A stretch of DNA of 64,000 nucleotides from Cylindrotheca closterium (taxonomy: Eukaryota > Bacillariophyta > Bacillariophyceae > Bacillariales > Bacillariaceae). Position 1 is the first letter of the stretch, and each line of letters opens with the position of its first letter. The DNA is taken from NCBI GenBank assembly GCA_933822405.4, contig CAKOGP040000001.1, positions 991,036 to 1,055,035 of the forward strand, written 5' to 3'. Of this stretch, positions 32,512 through 42,442 are shown in pieces. Made by a program: the position numbers and the translations under genes. The notes below the pieces were generated by a model, which was not told the origin of the DNA, did no database searches, and saw only the letters and a program-made list of their open reading frames with translations.

Positions 32512-34833
32512 TCACAACACATCTTTCTGGGCAAACAAACCAGGGACATTCATGGCTTCCACGTCGGCGTCTTTCATAATCTCATCCTTTTCAGCCGTTT
32601 CCTCCGAGTACAATAGACGCATTGACTGTGTCAAGTCCGCGGCAACCAAAAGGTTATCGGGAGTAACCCGCACAAAATCAAAGGCGAAGACGATTGGAGC
32701 ATTGTGCTTGCTAGCCACTGGCGGGACCTTTGGATAGCGCTGTGAGAAATGTGTCAAAATGACAGCTTTGGCCTTCATGTCTTCGGCCACTTGCAGGGCT
32801 TCGCCGATTGTGGAATGTCGTTTCAATGTGGCTTCGGCTTCCATTCCATTGGCAAAGGTAGCTTCATGAATCAGCAAGTCGGCACCCAATGCAGCGTAGG
32901 CCAATGGTCGAGAGGGTCGACAGTCTCCCGAGTAGACCAATCGTCCGAAACAAGTGTTTTCCAGTATGACTGCAAAGGCGTCTCGGCAGTGGGCTACTGG
33001 CACTGAAGTACACCTCGTAATGCCCAAATCCTTGTGGAGTTGTTCCATCTTTTTGGCGTGAGATTCATGTTTCTCCGGGAGCCACAAATGCCGCTGCACT
33101 TTGGTGGAAACTTCTTTACAATCGACAAAGGTGTACGATCCTTGAACTGTCGCATCCACCTCTTGGTATTCCAGCAAAAAGGACAGCATGGACGTTGGTG
33201 CAATCAATAACAAGGGGTCATCCGTGACTTGGTTTCGGTCCGAGAGCAACCGCAAGAGTCCAAGGTGGTGGTCCGCGTGTGGATGAGAAATCCAGACTGC
33301 CTTGATGGCACAAAGAACCTCGGAAAAGCTTGATGATAGAGCTCGCATCAATTGGCCCACCGTGCCTTCTCCCACATCCAATAGCATGGCATTGCCATTT
33401 TCCATTTTCAAGTAGATTCCTGAAACATTTCGATATTTGCACGGAATGGCGGATCCAGTCCCCGTAAAGATGAGTTCTCCCCTATTTTTGTCATTGTTCG
33501 CGTTGGACGTCAACACGGAGGAGTGATGGCTCAAGGCATTTTCAGCCTCGCCTTTGGCACCGGATTGTTCCAATATTTGCAAGACTTGTTTTTGGATCGA
33601 GCGCCAGTGCAGGACCGACGCGTTTCGACTGCCAAATCCACGCTTGGATCGCGGGACGATTATGTATTCTAGCAACGGTTGGGCTTCCATGTAGCCTGGT
33701 ACGGTTTCGCCCTCTGGTTGTGCAGCAGGTGTCGTCTCTCTGAGCTGGATTGGTATATTGGGTACATTGTAGACGGAACTGCACACTTTGGAACGAGCAA
33801 TCGCTCCCATCATGCCGGAATGAAAGGGAGAGGACGTTTCTGTACTAGATCGCAAATCTGTCGCAAGAAAGATGTGCTTGACTTCACTGCCAAAGGATTC
33901 ACGCCATTCCTTCGCTTCCTTTCCAAGAAACAAGTCGCGAGTTGCCATGTGAACAATCACCTCCAATACTGGATGGCCCTTCTCATTCTCCTGGTATTCT
34001 TTCAGCTTTTCAGATGATTTTAGCTGATCCAGGCATTCATTCGAAGGATAGTATAGGACAGCTATTGATATGCCTGGTGATCCTGGTTCTACCACCTCGG
34101 AACTTGAAATCGTTCTTGTGGTGCCGGCCTCATTTGTAAAGGTTACCGATTTACCATTTTTCAATTGACCAAACAGCGGACCTTTTGGAATACCGAGCGC
34201 TATTGCACGCTCCACTAGGAACTTTCCTTGAATGGGCGGAGTTGTAAATATATAGGATAAGGCTTGATCATTGGTTTCCAGTCGTTGCCGTTTCGTGGAA
34301 TCTTCCGAGCGATGAAAATCATTTGTATGGCAAACTATGGATTGTACATCATAGGCACCTTCGTTCTTGCTACCTTTCTTTCTCTTTTTTGGCCCACCAT
34401 TTTTCGGCTGAGAATAAGCACCCTCGTGAACCTTTACTTGGAAAGAGTCTCGTCGCATAAAATGACGAAGGGAGCTCACAAATTTCTGGGTCCCAACCGG
34501 TCCGAGAAGATGCAGACCAGGCAGAGCAGATTCTTCTGGTTTCTGTGGTTTCTTATTATTATGAACAAGTGCAGCCTTGGCACTACTTACAGCATCCTGA
34601 AGCACATCAGCGGCAGTTAGTATCATTCCCGGAATCCCACCGATGGAATCATGCGACAAGTGGGTAAGACAGATTCGATTCATGCTGGAAACCTTTTGGC
34701 CAAATTCGAGAAATGTTCGTTGACATCCTTCACCACAATTCACCAGCGTCTTGGTGCCATCTGAAGAAACAAGAAGGACTGAAGGAGATGAATCCAGTGA
34801 TTTGGTAGATAGAATTCGGACTGAATAGGACAT
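32512..34833 (-). CDS. ELAC2: tRNase Z, long form (ELAC2-like)
   Basis: Single exon, 773 residues from ATG 34833, a typical length for the long form. The N-terminal half is the degenerate beta-lactamase-like domain (TLVNCGEGCQRTFLEF near residue 30, CLTHLSHDSIGGIPGM near 55). The C-terminal half carries the catalytic site: ISHPHADHHLGLLRLL near 515, which is the HxHxDH zinc motif, then YSGDCRPS near 630, LLIHEATF near 650, HSTIGEA near 668 and LTHFSQRY near 688. The enzyme cuts the 3' trailer from precursor tRNAs in the nucleus and/or mitochondria. No clear mitochondrial presequence is visible at this start (MSYSVRILSTKS is weakly suggestive). It diverges from RPC3, another gene of the tRNA pathway. 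Confidence 0.93.
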   Translation of the reverse strand: MSYSVRILSTKSLDSSPSVLLVSSDGTKTLVNCGEGCQRTFLEFGQKVSSMNRICLTHLSHDSIGGIPGMILTAADVLQDAVSSAKAALVHNNKKPQKPEESALPGLHLLGPVGTQKFVSSLRHFMRRDSFQVKVHEGAYSQPKNGGPKKRKKGSKNEGAYDVQSIVCHTNDFHRSEDSTKRQRLETNDQALSYIFTTPPIQGKFLVERAIALGIPKGPLFGQLKNGKSVTFTNEAGTTRTISSSEVVEPGSPGISIAVLYYPSNECLDQLKSSEKLKEYQENEKGHPVLEVIVHMATRDLFLGKEAKEWRESFGSEVKHIFLATDLRSSTETSSPFHSGMMGAIARSKVCSSVYNVPNIPIQLRETTPAAQPEGETVPGYMEAQPLLEYIIVPRSKRGFGSRNASVLHWRSIQKQVLQILEQSGAKGEAENALSHHSSVLTSNANNDKNRGELIFTGTGSAIPCKYRNVSGIYLKMENGNAMLLDVGEGTVGQLMRALSSSFSEVLCAIKAVWISHPHADHHLGLLRLLSDRNQVTDDPLLLIAPTSMLSFLLEYQEVDATVQGSYTFVDCKEVSTKVQRHLWLPEKHESHAKKMEQLHKDLGITRCTSVPVAHCRDAFAVILENTCFGRLVYSGDCRPSRPLAYAALGADLLIHEATFANGMEAEATLKRHSTIGEALQVAEDMKAKAVILTHFSQRYPKVPPVASKHNAPIVFAFDFVRVTPDNLLVAADLTQSMRLLYSEETAEKDEIMKDADVEAMNVPGLFAQKDVL

Positions 34834-35155
34834 TATCTCAAAATGGCACGTCTAGGATACTCCATCGTTGTTCTTGGTTGTTGTAGGCAATGGACAATTT
34901 GTGAGAGGAGAACGACGGACATCGGCGTTGTCTTGCCTTCGCCAGTCTCCAACTTCGAACAATACGAACGCTTCATGCTTTTGATGGATCGATTGGGAAT
35001 CATTCATCGACAATCTATCTCAATCCTGCACCTATCATTTCTTCCTCTGATACAAAAATATTTTGGCGATACCATTGACAGATCCGCCAGCATATACATA
35101 TTAAATACATAGCTTCTGCCTTGGGTAATTTCTCAGTCAATCAAGTTCTCAAGTC
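34834..35155. promoter_or_regulatory. divergent promoter region tRNase Z / RPC3
   Basis: A 322-bp spacer between two outward-facing start codons, both genes serving tRNA production. ATACATATTAAATACATAG near 35092-35111 is AT-rich and TCAGTCAATCAAG lies just before the RPC3 ATG. A common regulatory element cannot be demonstrated from sequence alone. Confidence 0.5.
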
Positions 35156-36929
35156 ATGTCAAACAATCAATTTGCGTCGTTCAACCCAACGACGGCACTA
35201 TCCTCCATCGCTCATGATCCTTTAGTCACATTGTCTTCGAACTGCATTCGAGACTTCTTTGGGCCAACCGTTCAGCTTGTTGCAGATTGTCTACAGGCAC
35301 AAGGTGGCGCGTCTACACTGGCACAAATCATCAATACAATAAAAACAAAATTGGAAGAGAGAGGTCGAACAAAGGAGCGAGTGGAAATGATCAAGGTTAC
35401 TAGACTTCGGACCATATCATCGTTTGGGAGACCTTCTGCAAATTCCATTGGAGCAGCCTTGCTGGTTCTAATCCAACACTCTATTGTCACATACACAAAA
35501 ACGTTGACAGTTATAAGAGAGAAAAAGAAGATGATATATAGATACAAGTTCGATCCTGATAGAGCTCGACTGCTCCCAAGATATCCTCGGTATGTGGAAT
35601 ACACAAAGAAATCCATGGGGGAAATTGGAGCAGCACTAATCGAAGAACTTCTTCTACAAGGGCGTATGCGTACTGTGGATGCTGTCGAGCAAACAGTGGA
35701 GCAATTGAAGCAGCTAAAGAGTCCACCTGCTTCTGATCGCTACACATATCGTGAAGCAGTCCTTGGGTGCTTTGGGCGCCTTGTTCAAGGTGGGTATATT
35801 GAGGAAGTAACAGAAGTCAAAGATGACGGTGGCGATGCTGGAGAAACCGAGTTTCATGGTTTAGATACTTTACTGGGAAACGAGGAATCCAAAGAAAAAG
35901 TGGACAGCAACGACAATCCAGCCACAGTTTCGCTACTGCAATCAGGACAGTACAAGAGTCTCCAACCATCCACTGTCTGGAAAGTTAATATTCGTATGTT
36001 CCATGATTCCTTGCGAGCAGTATCACTAGGGACTCTAGTGTACGAAATATATGGGCAAAAGGTACAGTTCGCGGGGTCGATGGTGGCAGCTGCACTCAAG
36101 CTTGCTGCCTACAAAGAACATGCAGAAGGCGACAAGAACTTTGAGTCTCAAAAGCTATTTAGTACCGAAAATATTCAGAGGTATTTGTCAAAGCCAGTAT
36201 TTCAAGACTTGGAGAAGAAGCCCGGAGGTGTCAACCTAAATATGTACAAGACACTCCTCGAGCTTTGTAAGTGTCACCACCCTCAAGTTGTGCAACAGGT
36301 GGAAGTTGCCGATGGCCATCCTGAAAATGCAAAGTTTCAAATCACAACGTCTAGGCTAGTTCAATTCTTGCAAGATCGTATTGCAAAGCAGGTATGTCAG
36401 TTTCACTTGGAGTGTGCAACGTGTCAACACTGTCTCATGTGTCTCGTCGTTCCTTTAGATTATTCTTGACAGTCACGGTGAAATTGCCGCGAGAGTATAC
36501 GCTATATTAAGAGCAAAAGGTAGTCTCGAGTCCGATACGATTGCTGAGATAGCAATGGTTCCTGCAAAAGAAACAAGAGAAGTTCTTCACCGACTGTACC
36601 GGGAGAAATACATCGCTCTCTTCAATCTAAACCAAGGAAAACAACACAATCCAACCAGCATGTTCTATATATGGTCTGTATCGCACGCAAGGACCCTGCA
36701 GCATACAACTGACAGTGTATGTACTGCACTATACAATATGAGACTGAGGCGGCAGCACGAAGTTGAAGTCGGGAAAGAATGGATCGAGCGACAAGAACAT
36801 GGAGCAGAAGAAGAAAATGAGAGTGAAATTGACAAACTCAAGTTTACACAATTCTGCAAAGGGATGGAACGGCTTGACAGAGCAGCCTTACAACTTGATG
36901 AAACACTGATGGTGTTAAAAGACTATTGA
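35156..36929 (+). CDS. POLR3C: RNA polymerase III subunit RPC3 (POLR3C/C82)
   Basis: Two exons: 35156-36391 and 36459-36929, with a 67-nt intron, giving 568 residues. The N-terminal winged-helix region starts with a FGPTVQLVADCLQAQGGAST motif (about residues 38-58), followed by IGAALLVLIQHSIVTY near 100-118 and LLPRYPRYVEY near 140, as in the Rpc82 family. The C-terminal part, which needs the splice, continues IILDSHGEIAARVYAILRAK and ends in a charged helix. RPC3 forms the Pol III-specific heterotrimer with RPC6 and RPC7, needed for initiation at tRNA and 5S genes in the nucleus. It converges with the INTS6-like gene, with only 49 bp between stops. Confidence 0.88.
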
Positions 36930-36978
36930 TAAAATACAAGTTACTTCAAGTTAAACTGAAGTAGATCGTTCAAGTTTC

Positions 36979-39900
36979 TCATGGTGGTGGCCACTGCCAC
37001 ACGCTTTTGTTCGTTTTAGTGTCAAAAAAGTACCATCGTTTCTGGCTTTTTGACCACACGCACATCCACCCTGGTGGCAAATTCACGTTGGGCTTTTGCT
37101 CTGGACTTTGGTAGTCAATTGCTGGTTTCGGTGGCGGAGATGCTTCTTTCTGACCTTGGGGTGGTTGTCCAGGATTTGGGCGACCCTGTTGCTGAATGCT
37201 AGGGAACTTCGGTGGAACAGAATTCGGTCGAATTGGAGGTGGCGGTTTTGTTGTGGACGGTGATGGCGATGGCGAAGATTTAGGAGGCGGTGGTCTTGAG
37301 TTCGGTCCAGGATGTTTCTTTGAAGGCGGAGGCTTTGGAGGAGGTGGGCGGGGAGGTGGTGGAAGAGGCTTTTTGGCAGTTGGCTTTCCTGGTTGTGACG
37401 GTGGCGCAGGTACAGACGACTTTCGTGGCGGCAGTGTAGGCAAAGACGGTCTCCGAGGGGCTGATTCGGGTAAAGACGGCCTTCGAGCTGGTGGTGGCTG
37501 CTTTGCATGCTCACTCTTTACCCGATTTGGTTGTGGTAGAGGATGTGCCGTTTTTGAATGTGTCCCCGAGGTATCCTCGTGATTTGCTTTGACTGGCGAT
37601 GGAGGTGCTTCCACCTTGCGGCGCTTCACTGGAGCTTCGTCAATACCGTCATCAGATCTTGTTGGGCTTTTTCTCACCAGACTCTTTCGAGAAATTGGTT
37701 TCCCAGCAAATGCGGCTTCTCCCTCTCCTTCGATAGATGAAAATGAGTCGTGAGGAGGTGAACCAGGTGGCGTCATAGCTCCCGATTGGTCCTCATCATT
37801 TCTGGCTTTCTGCATTGACGGCGACTGGGACAGAAATTTCAAAGGCACCAGTGAATCCGCCCGTTTATCTTTGTATGGATTTCCAAAGTTCACATAGAGG
37901 CGAGAGTTGACTCTTGCCTGGACAGAATCAGCAAATTCACCAGTTTTCGAGTCAAAAAATGCCACGGGCATTGCGTCATCGTCCACGGACCAAACAGGCG
38001 CCCCATTCACGGCAGTAGTGGCTGATACTCCAGCGGAGTCATTGGAGCCGTACCCAACAACTGGAGCTCGCGACCACAAAAGGCGCTCTCTGTAGTCCCC
38101 CATTTTGGACACCGTTGTTGAATTCAGTTGCGAAACACCAACACCTGCCATTGATAGGAGTGGTACTTCGAAAATGTCCTTCTCCGCTCCACATTGCTGG
38201 CTATTACATCCATCATTCGGAACTCCATCGATAAAGAGGCCCCGTGTGGAAAGTCCAGAGCCTCCGAAGATCCACCGCCGTCTTGATTCATAATATGCCA
38301 TCAGGCAATTAGCTGGGAGATCCCCAAGTGACACAACAGCACTAGTCCGTTTCCTTTTGCCTACTTTCGCTGGGGATGATTTAGAGAGAGGAGCTGCAGT
38401 ACCTTTTGTCTTTTTCGTACCAACTCCCATACGCCAAGGAGCGGGCATATTTTTCAAAGCTGCAAGAAAGCTATCTGTACTAAATCGTGCGTCAAATTGG
38501 CCATAACCAACAGCAGTAGATGTAGGCTGGGCGGCATCTGCCCCCCGTTTTCCACCGTGTTGTTGCAGTTGCTGTTGCTGCTGCTGCGGAATTGGTAAGG
38601 CAACAAAATTCCCGCGGCTTCTCAATCTTGCTTCTTGGTTTTCTTGTCGTTCAATTCGCTCATGAGCCTGCTGCTCTGCGAAACGTATCTTCTGAGCGCA
38701 GTTTTTGGAAAAGCACTGGAAAGCAAGCGAACCTTCCGCGCCATCGGCAGCAACCAAGGCAGCGACACTGGTAGGCAGGATACCCCTTAGGCTCCGCTTT
38801 AGGGCATTCTGGTAGTATGGAGGGAGACGAAACAAATATGCTCGGAATTCGTTTCGCCAGTGATCGTCTAGGTGAACATTTCTCGAAGCAGCAATCAGCT
38901 TCTGAGTTATGTTTGCACTTGGATAAGCCCCATCTTTCTCAGCTGAAGCTTGAATCTTCTTAAGTGCTCGGTGCTCAAGCTCTGCAGCTCGGAGCAGCAA
39001 TGGCAATAGAATATGAGGCTCAGGCGGCAAAAGAGTAAGGGTTGAGACACGAGTCGCAGAACCCAGTGATGATCCGAGAGAAGATGTCCTAGGTGGAGTG
39101 TGCAGAATACCAATGCTGAAATAATTTGCTTCTCCGTCATTCAATGCAGGCCGTCCTGCTCCAATGACAAGCACAGGGAAATACTCCATACCGTCAGGAT
39201 TTTGTGGCCCCCATGTAGCTTTTTGATCAGGAGATATCCAATCACAAATATACACGTCACGACTCAACAACTTTGGTTGTTGCTGACCTTGCATTTTTCT
39301 ACTCGACAATATTAATTGGTCCAGACGGGCAAGCGCTTTCATCAATGATGCAGCCTCGAAGCACTTTGAACCCAAGCGTCCAGGATAACGAGAAAACAAT
39401 AGAATGGGCTGGGCAGGCCTAGGGGGGAGAGTGTCGAGTTTTTTACTTGGAAAGAATGATTCGGGAATGCACCATATTGGAGACTGAAATTCAACTTGTT
39501 CTTTCGGGGCTGGATTGTTTTGGGTGTACGCTGGTTTGTGTGGAACGTAGAGGAGCATTGCACGATACCTTGGTGGTGCCTGACCATCCATTTCTGGCTC
39601 GAGAGCTTGAAAGCAGCAGACAGGGCCTCCACTAACAAATGTGCCATTCCCACCAACGAGCGAGCGATTTGATCTGTCGAGATTCTGAATTGGGTCGGGA
39701 ATAGGCAGATCTCGGGGTCTTGGCGGCGCAATTTGGTTGAGGAGGTGACCAGTCACTTGCGACAGCGACACTGATGATCTCAGAATCAAATGACTCCCTC
39801 CAGTCACTTCGCATAGTGTGCGCAGATGAGGATGCAAAAATTGAGAAGACTGTACCCCATCTTTGGCTCCCACTCCAAGGCAGAATATTCTTTGATCCCA

Positions 39901-40569
39901 TCGGAATGGCTCCTTGTAGAATTCTCGGAGTGGCATGTTTCCATATTGAAGTTGCAATGATCCACCACCGTCAGTCGATGAAGAGCGTAAGCATACCCCA
40001 TCTGTAATAAGAACCAAACACGCTGGTTGTAATGCATGCATCGCAGCGCCTCCGCCGCTTGGATTCAGCAGTGCCGAAGAAGGCAAACGACCCATGCCAA
40101 AGTTCTCTGTCGAACGATTCGCCAGTCTGTATCTGGAGAGCAATTGAAGCCCCGCTGACAGCGCGGCGTTTAGACCGACTGCTCCACCGCCATCCTCAGG
40201 AAATGGTGTCGGTCGGTTTTCTTGGGACCTTCCTTTTGCTGCTTTGCTTGGGTCCCAATCTGTGGCTTGTAGCTGCTTCAGCTCCTTTTGAAAGCTGTTG
40301 ACGTTGGATTGGCGAGACGCTTGATCACCGGGGTTATCTGATGTCTTATCCTCATGGTCTCCATAACCAACGAGGAGCCTCCCTCCGGCACCACAAGCTG
40401 CAGTTGCCGACTGTTGTGAGTGTTGTCTACCAGTGGAGAGTAGCAAGAACTTATCGTTTGGAGAGAAACCAAGACCGATATTTCGCATAGACTTTTGAAT
40501 AGCCGGTTGCTGCTGTAGCTGTATATTGTGCTCCCTCGCTCGCTTATTCAGACCACGTACAATATCCTC
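36979..40569 (-). CDS. INTS6: INTS6-like Integrator subunit with C-terminal WW domain (5' partial)
   Basis: The open frame runs from the stop at 36979 up into the assembly gap, so the N terminus, including the first strand and MIDAS motif of the vWA domain, is missing. An ATG at 40488 exists, but the frame is open and vWA-like before it. Family landmarks in order, counted from that ATG: NDKFLLLST near 11, GLNAALSAGLQLL near 105, LVLITDG near 158, EPFRWDQRIFCLGVG near 192, LCEVTGGSH near 223, PIWCIPESFFP near 335 and LPPYYQNALKRSLRGILP near 563. These match metazoan INTS6. The last 370 residues are Pro/Lys/Ser-rich with polyproline runs and end in a WW domain (LPPGWMCVWSKSQKRWYFFD, then WQWPPP). 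Integrator cleaves nascent snRNA and other Pol II transcripts; the WW fusion is unusual. Confidence 0.85.
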   Translation of the reverse strand, partial: EDIVRGLNKRAREHNIQLQQQPAIQKSMRNIGLGFSPNDKFLLLSTGRQHSQQSATAACGAGGRLLVGYGDHEDKTSDNPGDQASRQSNVNSFQKELKQLQATDWDPSKAAKGRSQENRPTPFPEDGGGAVGLNAALSAGLQLLSRYRLANRSTENFGMGRLPSSALLNPSGGGAAMHALQPACLVLITDGVCLRSSSTDGGGSLQLQYGNMPLREFYKEPFRWDQRIFCLGVGAKDGVQSSQFLHPHLRTLCEVTGGSHLILRSSVSLSQVTGHLLNQIAPPRPRDLPIPDPIQNLDRSNRSLVGGNGTFVSGGPVCCFQALEPEMDGQAPPRYRAMLLYVPHKPAYTQNNPAPKEQVEFQSPIWCIPESFFPSKKLDTLPPRPAQPILLFSRYPGRLGSKCFEAASLMKALARLDQLILSSRKMQGQQQPKLLSRDVYICDWISPDQKATWGPQNPDGMEYFPVLVIGAGRPALNDGEANYFSIGILHTPPRTSSLGSSLGSATRVSTLTLLPPEPHILLPLLLRAAELEHRALKKIQASAEKDGAYPSANITQKLIAASRNVHLDDHWRNEFRAYLFRLPPYYQNALKRSLRGILPTSVAALVAADGAEGSLAFQCFSKNCAQKIRFAEQQAHERIERQENQEARLRSRGNFVALPIPQQQQQQLQQHGGKRGADAAQPTSTAVGYGQFDARFSTDSFLAALKNMPAPWRMGVGTKKTKGTAAPLSKSSPAKVGKRKRTSAVVSLGDLPANCLMAYYESRRRWIFGGSGLSTRGLFIDGVPNDGCNSQQCGAEKDIFEVPLLSMAGVGVSQLNSTTVSKMGDYRERLLWSRAPVVGYGSNDSAGVSATTAVNGAPVWSVDDDAMPVAFFDSKTGEFADSVQARVNSRLYVNFGNPYKDKRADSLVPLKFLSQSPSMQKARNDEDQSGAMTPPGSPPHDSFSSIEGEGEAAFAGKPISRKSLVRKSPTRSDDGIDEAPVKRRKVEAPPSPVKANHEDTSGTHSKTAHPLPQPNRVKSEHAKQPPPARRPSLPESAPRRPSLPTLPPRKSSVPAPPSQPGKPTAKKPLPPPPRPPPPKPPPSKKHPGPNSRPPPPKSSPSPSPSTTKPPPPIRPNSVPPKFPSIQQQGRPNPGQPPQGQKEASPPPKPAIDYQSPEQKPNVNLPPGWMCVWSKSQKRWYFFDTKTNKSVWQWPPP

Positions 40570-40935
40570 NNNNNNNNNNNNNNNNNNNNNNNNNNNNNNN
40601 NNNNNNNNNNNNNNNNNNNNNNNNNNNNNNNNNNNNNNNNNNNNNNNNNNNNNNNNNNNNNNNNNNNNNNNNNNNNNNNNNNNNNNNNNNNNNNNNNNNN
40701 NNNNNNNNNNNNNNNNNNNNNNNNNNNNNNNNNNNNNNNNNNNNNNNNNNNNNNNNNNNNNNNNNNNNNNNNNNNNNNNNNNNNNNNNNNNNNNNNNNNN
40801 NNNNNNNNNNNNNNNNNNNNNNNNNNNNNNNNNNNNNNNNNNNNNNNNNNNNNNNNNNNNNNNNNNNNNNNNNNNNNNNNNNNNNNNNNNNNNNNNNNNN
40901 NNNNNNNNNNNNNNNNNNNNNNNNNNNNNNNNNNN
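40570..40935. other. assembly gap (366 N)
   Basis: A run of N. It hides the 5' end of the INTS6-like gene, its promoter, and possibly the 3' UTR end of the following minus-strand gene, whose stop codon is at 40954. The true length may differ from 366. Confidence 1.
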
Positions 40936-40953
40936 TTATTTTGTATCGTTCTA

Positions 40954-42102
40954 CTAGAGCTTGGAAGTGGGGACACTTCCAGACTTCCGTACATACTTCT
41001 TGAGCTCGAGCACGTCTTGGAAACTACAATCATAAATTGACCATTTCAGTCCGCTCCAGGTAATGCTGCAATTCTCGATGCTATCCCCTTCAACAACTAC
41101 ACCACTGCTCCCATTCAGTTCCCAAAGCACTTTTCCTTCATCCCATGGGGATATGGAAGACTCTATTGCCCAGTCATTTGACACTTTGCCATGACCACCT
41201 TCAATACTCAAGTATGATCGCGCAGTGGTGAGATCACCGGCTGTCACGGCTGCATCGACCAAATCGACAGTAGATGTCTCGTTCTGATAACCCTTTTCCG
41301 CTCCACTCATCTCTCTCGCCAAAATATAGTTGAAATGGTCGCCAACTGCAACGATGATTCCATCGCGGGATGCTGTGGATACAGTCCGAAGAGCTAGTCT
41401 TGGGAGATTGGATGTTCCAACTTTTTCCCATCGTTCGAAATAGTAGTGTTGACCATAGTTGTCTTTAGCATATGAGTACTCCTTCCAAACCTCGCCGTCT
41501 TCTTTCGCTTCGATCCACCATTTGTTTGGGCGGGTTCGTGGCGATCCAACAAAGTTCCAGTCAATACAGTGGTGACGAGTGCATAGAAGCCGACCATCCT
41601 CCGTGGAAGGATACGAAAATCCAGCAAAAATATGTTGTCTCGCGTACAATCGCAGCTCTTCTGGTCCCAAATCTTGCAGGGACGCGAATGTTCCACTCAA
41701 TAATTCACTTCTGGACCGTGGAATTCTCATATCAATGAAGAGATTATGAGTTTGAATGTTGAATGCGATCTCGTCAGTATCGCTCGTATGATCCCAACCA
41801 CCAACAAAGAGTGTCCGATTCCAGACACCGCACACGGCAGAACATGGCGGAGCGGTAGATCGCCACTGTTCAAAGACGGAATGCGTTTTTCCTTGCATCA
41901 AGTGATGATGAGGAAGTTCCGTCTCTTGAAATGGAAATCCTCGATCTGCTGTGTAGAGCTCGTCCGCTTTGCCGCCACCAGTGAGGATGTACCCTTGCCG
42001 CTTTGTCCAACCAAGATGTTTCGAGCGCACTTCGTTCATTGTACCAGATCCTACGGATCCCTCATGATTCACCTTTAGCCGTTTCTTCTCACTTTCCGCC
42101 AT
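40954..42102 (-). CDS. conserved unknown protein, possibly Hri1/lipocalin-like
   Basis: Single exon. The ATG at 42102 (MAESEKKRLK) gives 382 residues; the frame is open further upstream but only to TTG. There is no signal peptide or membrane helix. The protein is rich in Trp, Tyr and beta-type segments, with stretches such as VWNRTLFVGGWDHTSDTDEI (about 116-135), CIDWNFVGSPRTRPNKWW (about 203-220) and a closing ENCSITWSGLKWSIYD near 350. The last segment, and VGDHFNYILARE near 277, loosely recall the yeast Hri1 fold of two lipocalin-like barrels, but I would not rest a function on it. It sits upstream of the INTS6-like gene on the same strand, with the gap between. A soluble cytosolic protein is inferred. 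Confidence 0.6.
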   Translation of the reverse strand: MAESEKKRLKVNHEGSVGSGTMNEVRSKHLGWTKRQGYILTGGGKADELYTADRGFPFQETELPHHHLMQGKTHSVFEQWRSTAPPCSAVCGVWNRTLFVGGWDHTSDTDEIAFNIQTHNLFIDMRIPRSRSELLSGTFASLQDLGPEELRLYARQHIFAGFSYPSTEDGRLLCTRHHCIDWNFVGSPRTRPNKWWIEAKEDGEVWKEYSYAKDNYGQHYYFERWEKVGTSNLPRLALRTVSTASRDGIIVAVGDHFNYILAREMSGAEKGYQNETSTVDLVDAAVTAGDLTTARSYLSIEGGHGKVSNDWAIESSISPWDEGKVLWELNGSSGVVVEGDSIENCSITWSGLKWSIYDCSFQDVLELKKYVRKSGSVPTSKL

Positions 42103-42442
42103 TGTCAATGGATACTCGTACTTGCTTTGTTTTGGGGGGAGGAGGCCTGCCTGATGGTGGTGGTTGTCAAAAAAAGTCAATTTTTGCTTTGACTCCTTCG
42201 ATCATTTTTCTTTGACCCCTTCGAATCTTCCCAATCACGCGCGCCTGCGATGTGCTCGCTTGTAGTTTCATACCCCTATCTTAATGTCCGAATATATTGA
42301 ATACCTTGGCGATCGGTGATTCTTTGTATCACAAAATCTCGTTTCATATCGCCAGTCACATCAAATCATCACCTTTTGAGAAAAACTTGAGATAGAAGTG
42401 TGACCATTCCACTCCAGCAAGCAATCGATTGCACAGCTGAAA
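42103..42442. promoter_or_regulatory. divergent promoter region, 340 bp
   Basis: Lies between two outward-facing start codons. It includes a CAAAAAAAGTCAATTTTTGCTTTGACTCC stretch near 42170-42198 and no clear core promoter motif. An open frame continuing upstream from the minus-strand gene reads to 42180 but lacks an ATG. Confidence 0.45.

Noticed and set aside
40526..41040. Open frames crossing the run of N
   Set aside because: They exist only because N codons are not counted as stops.
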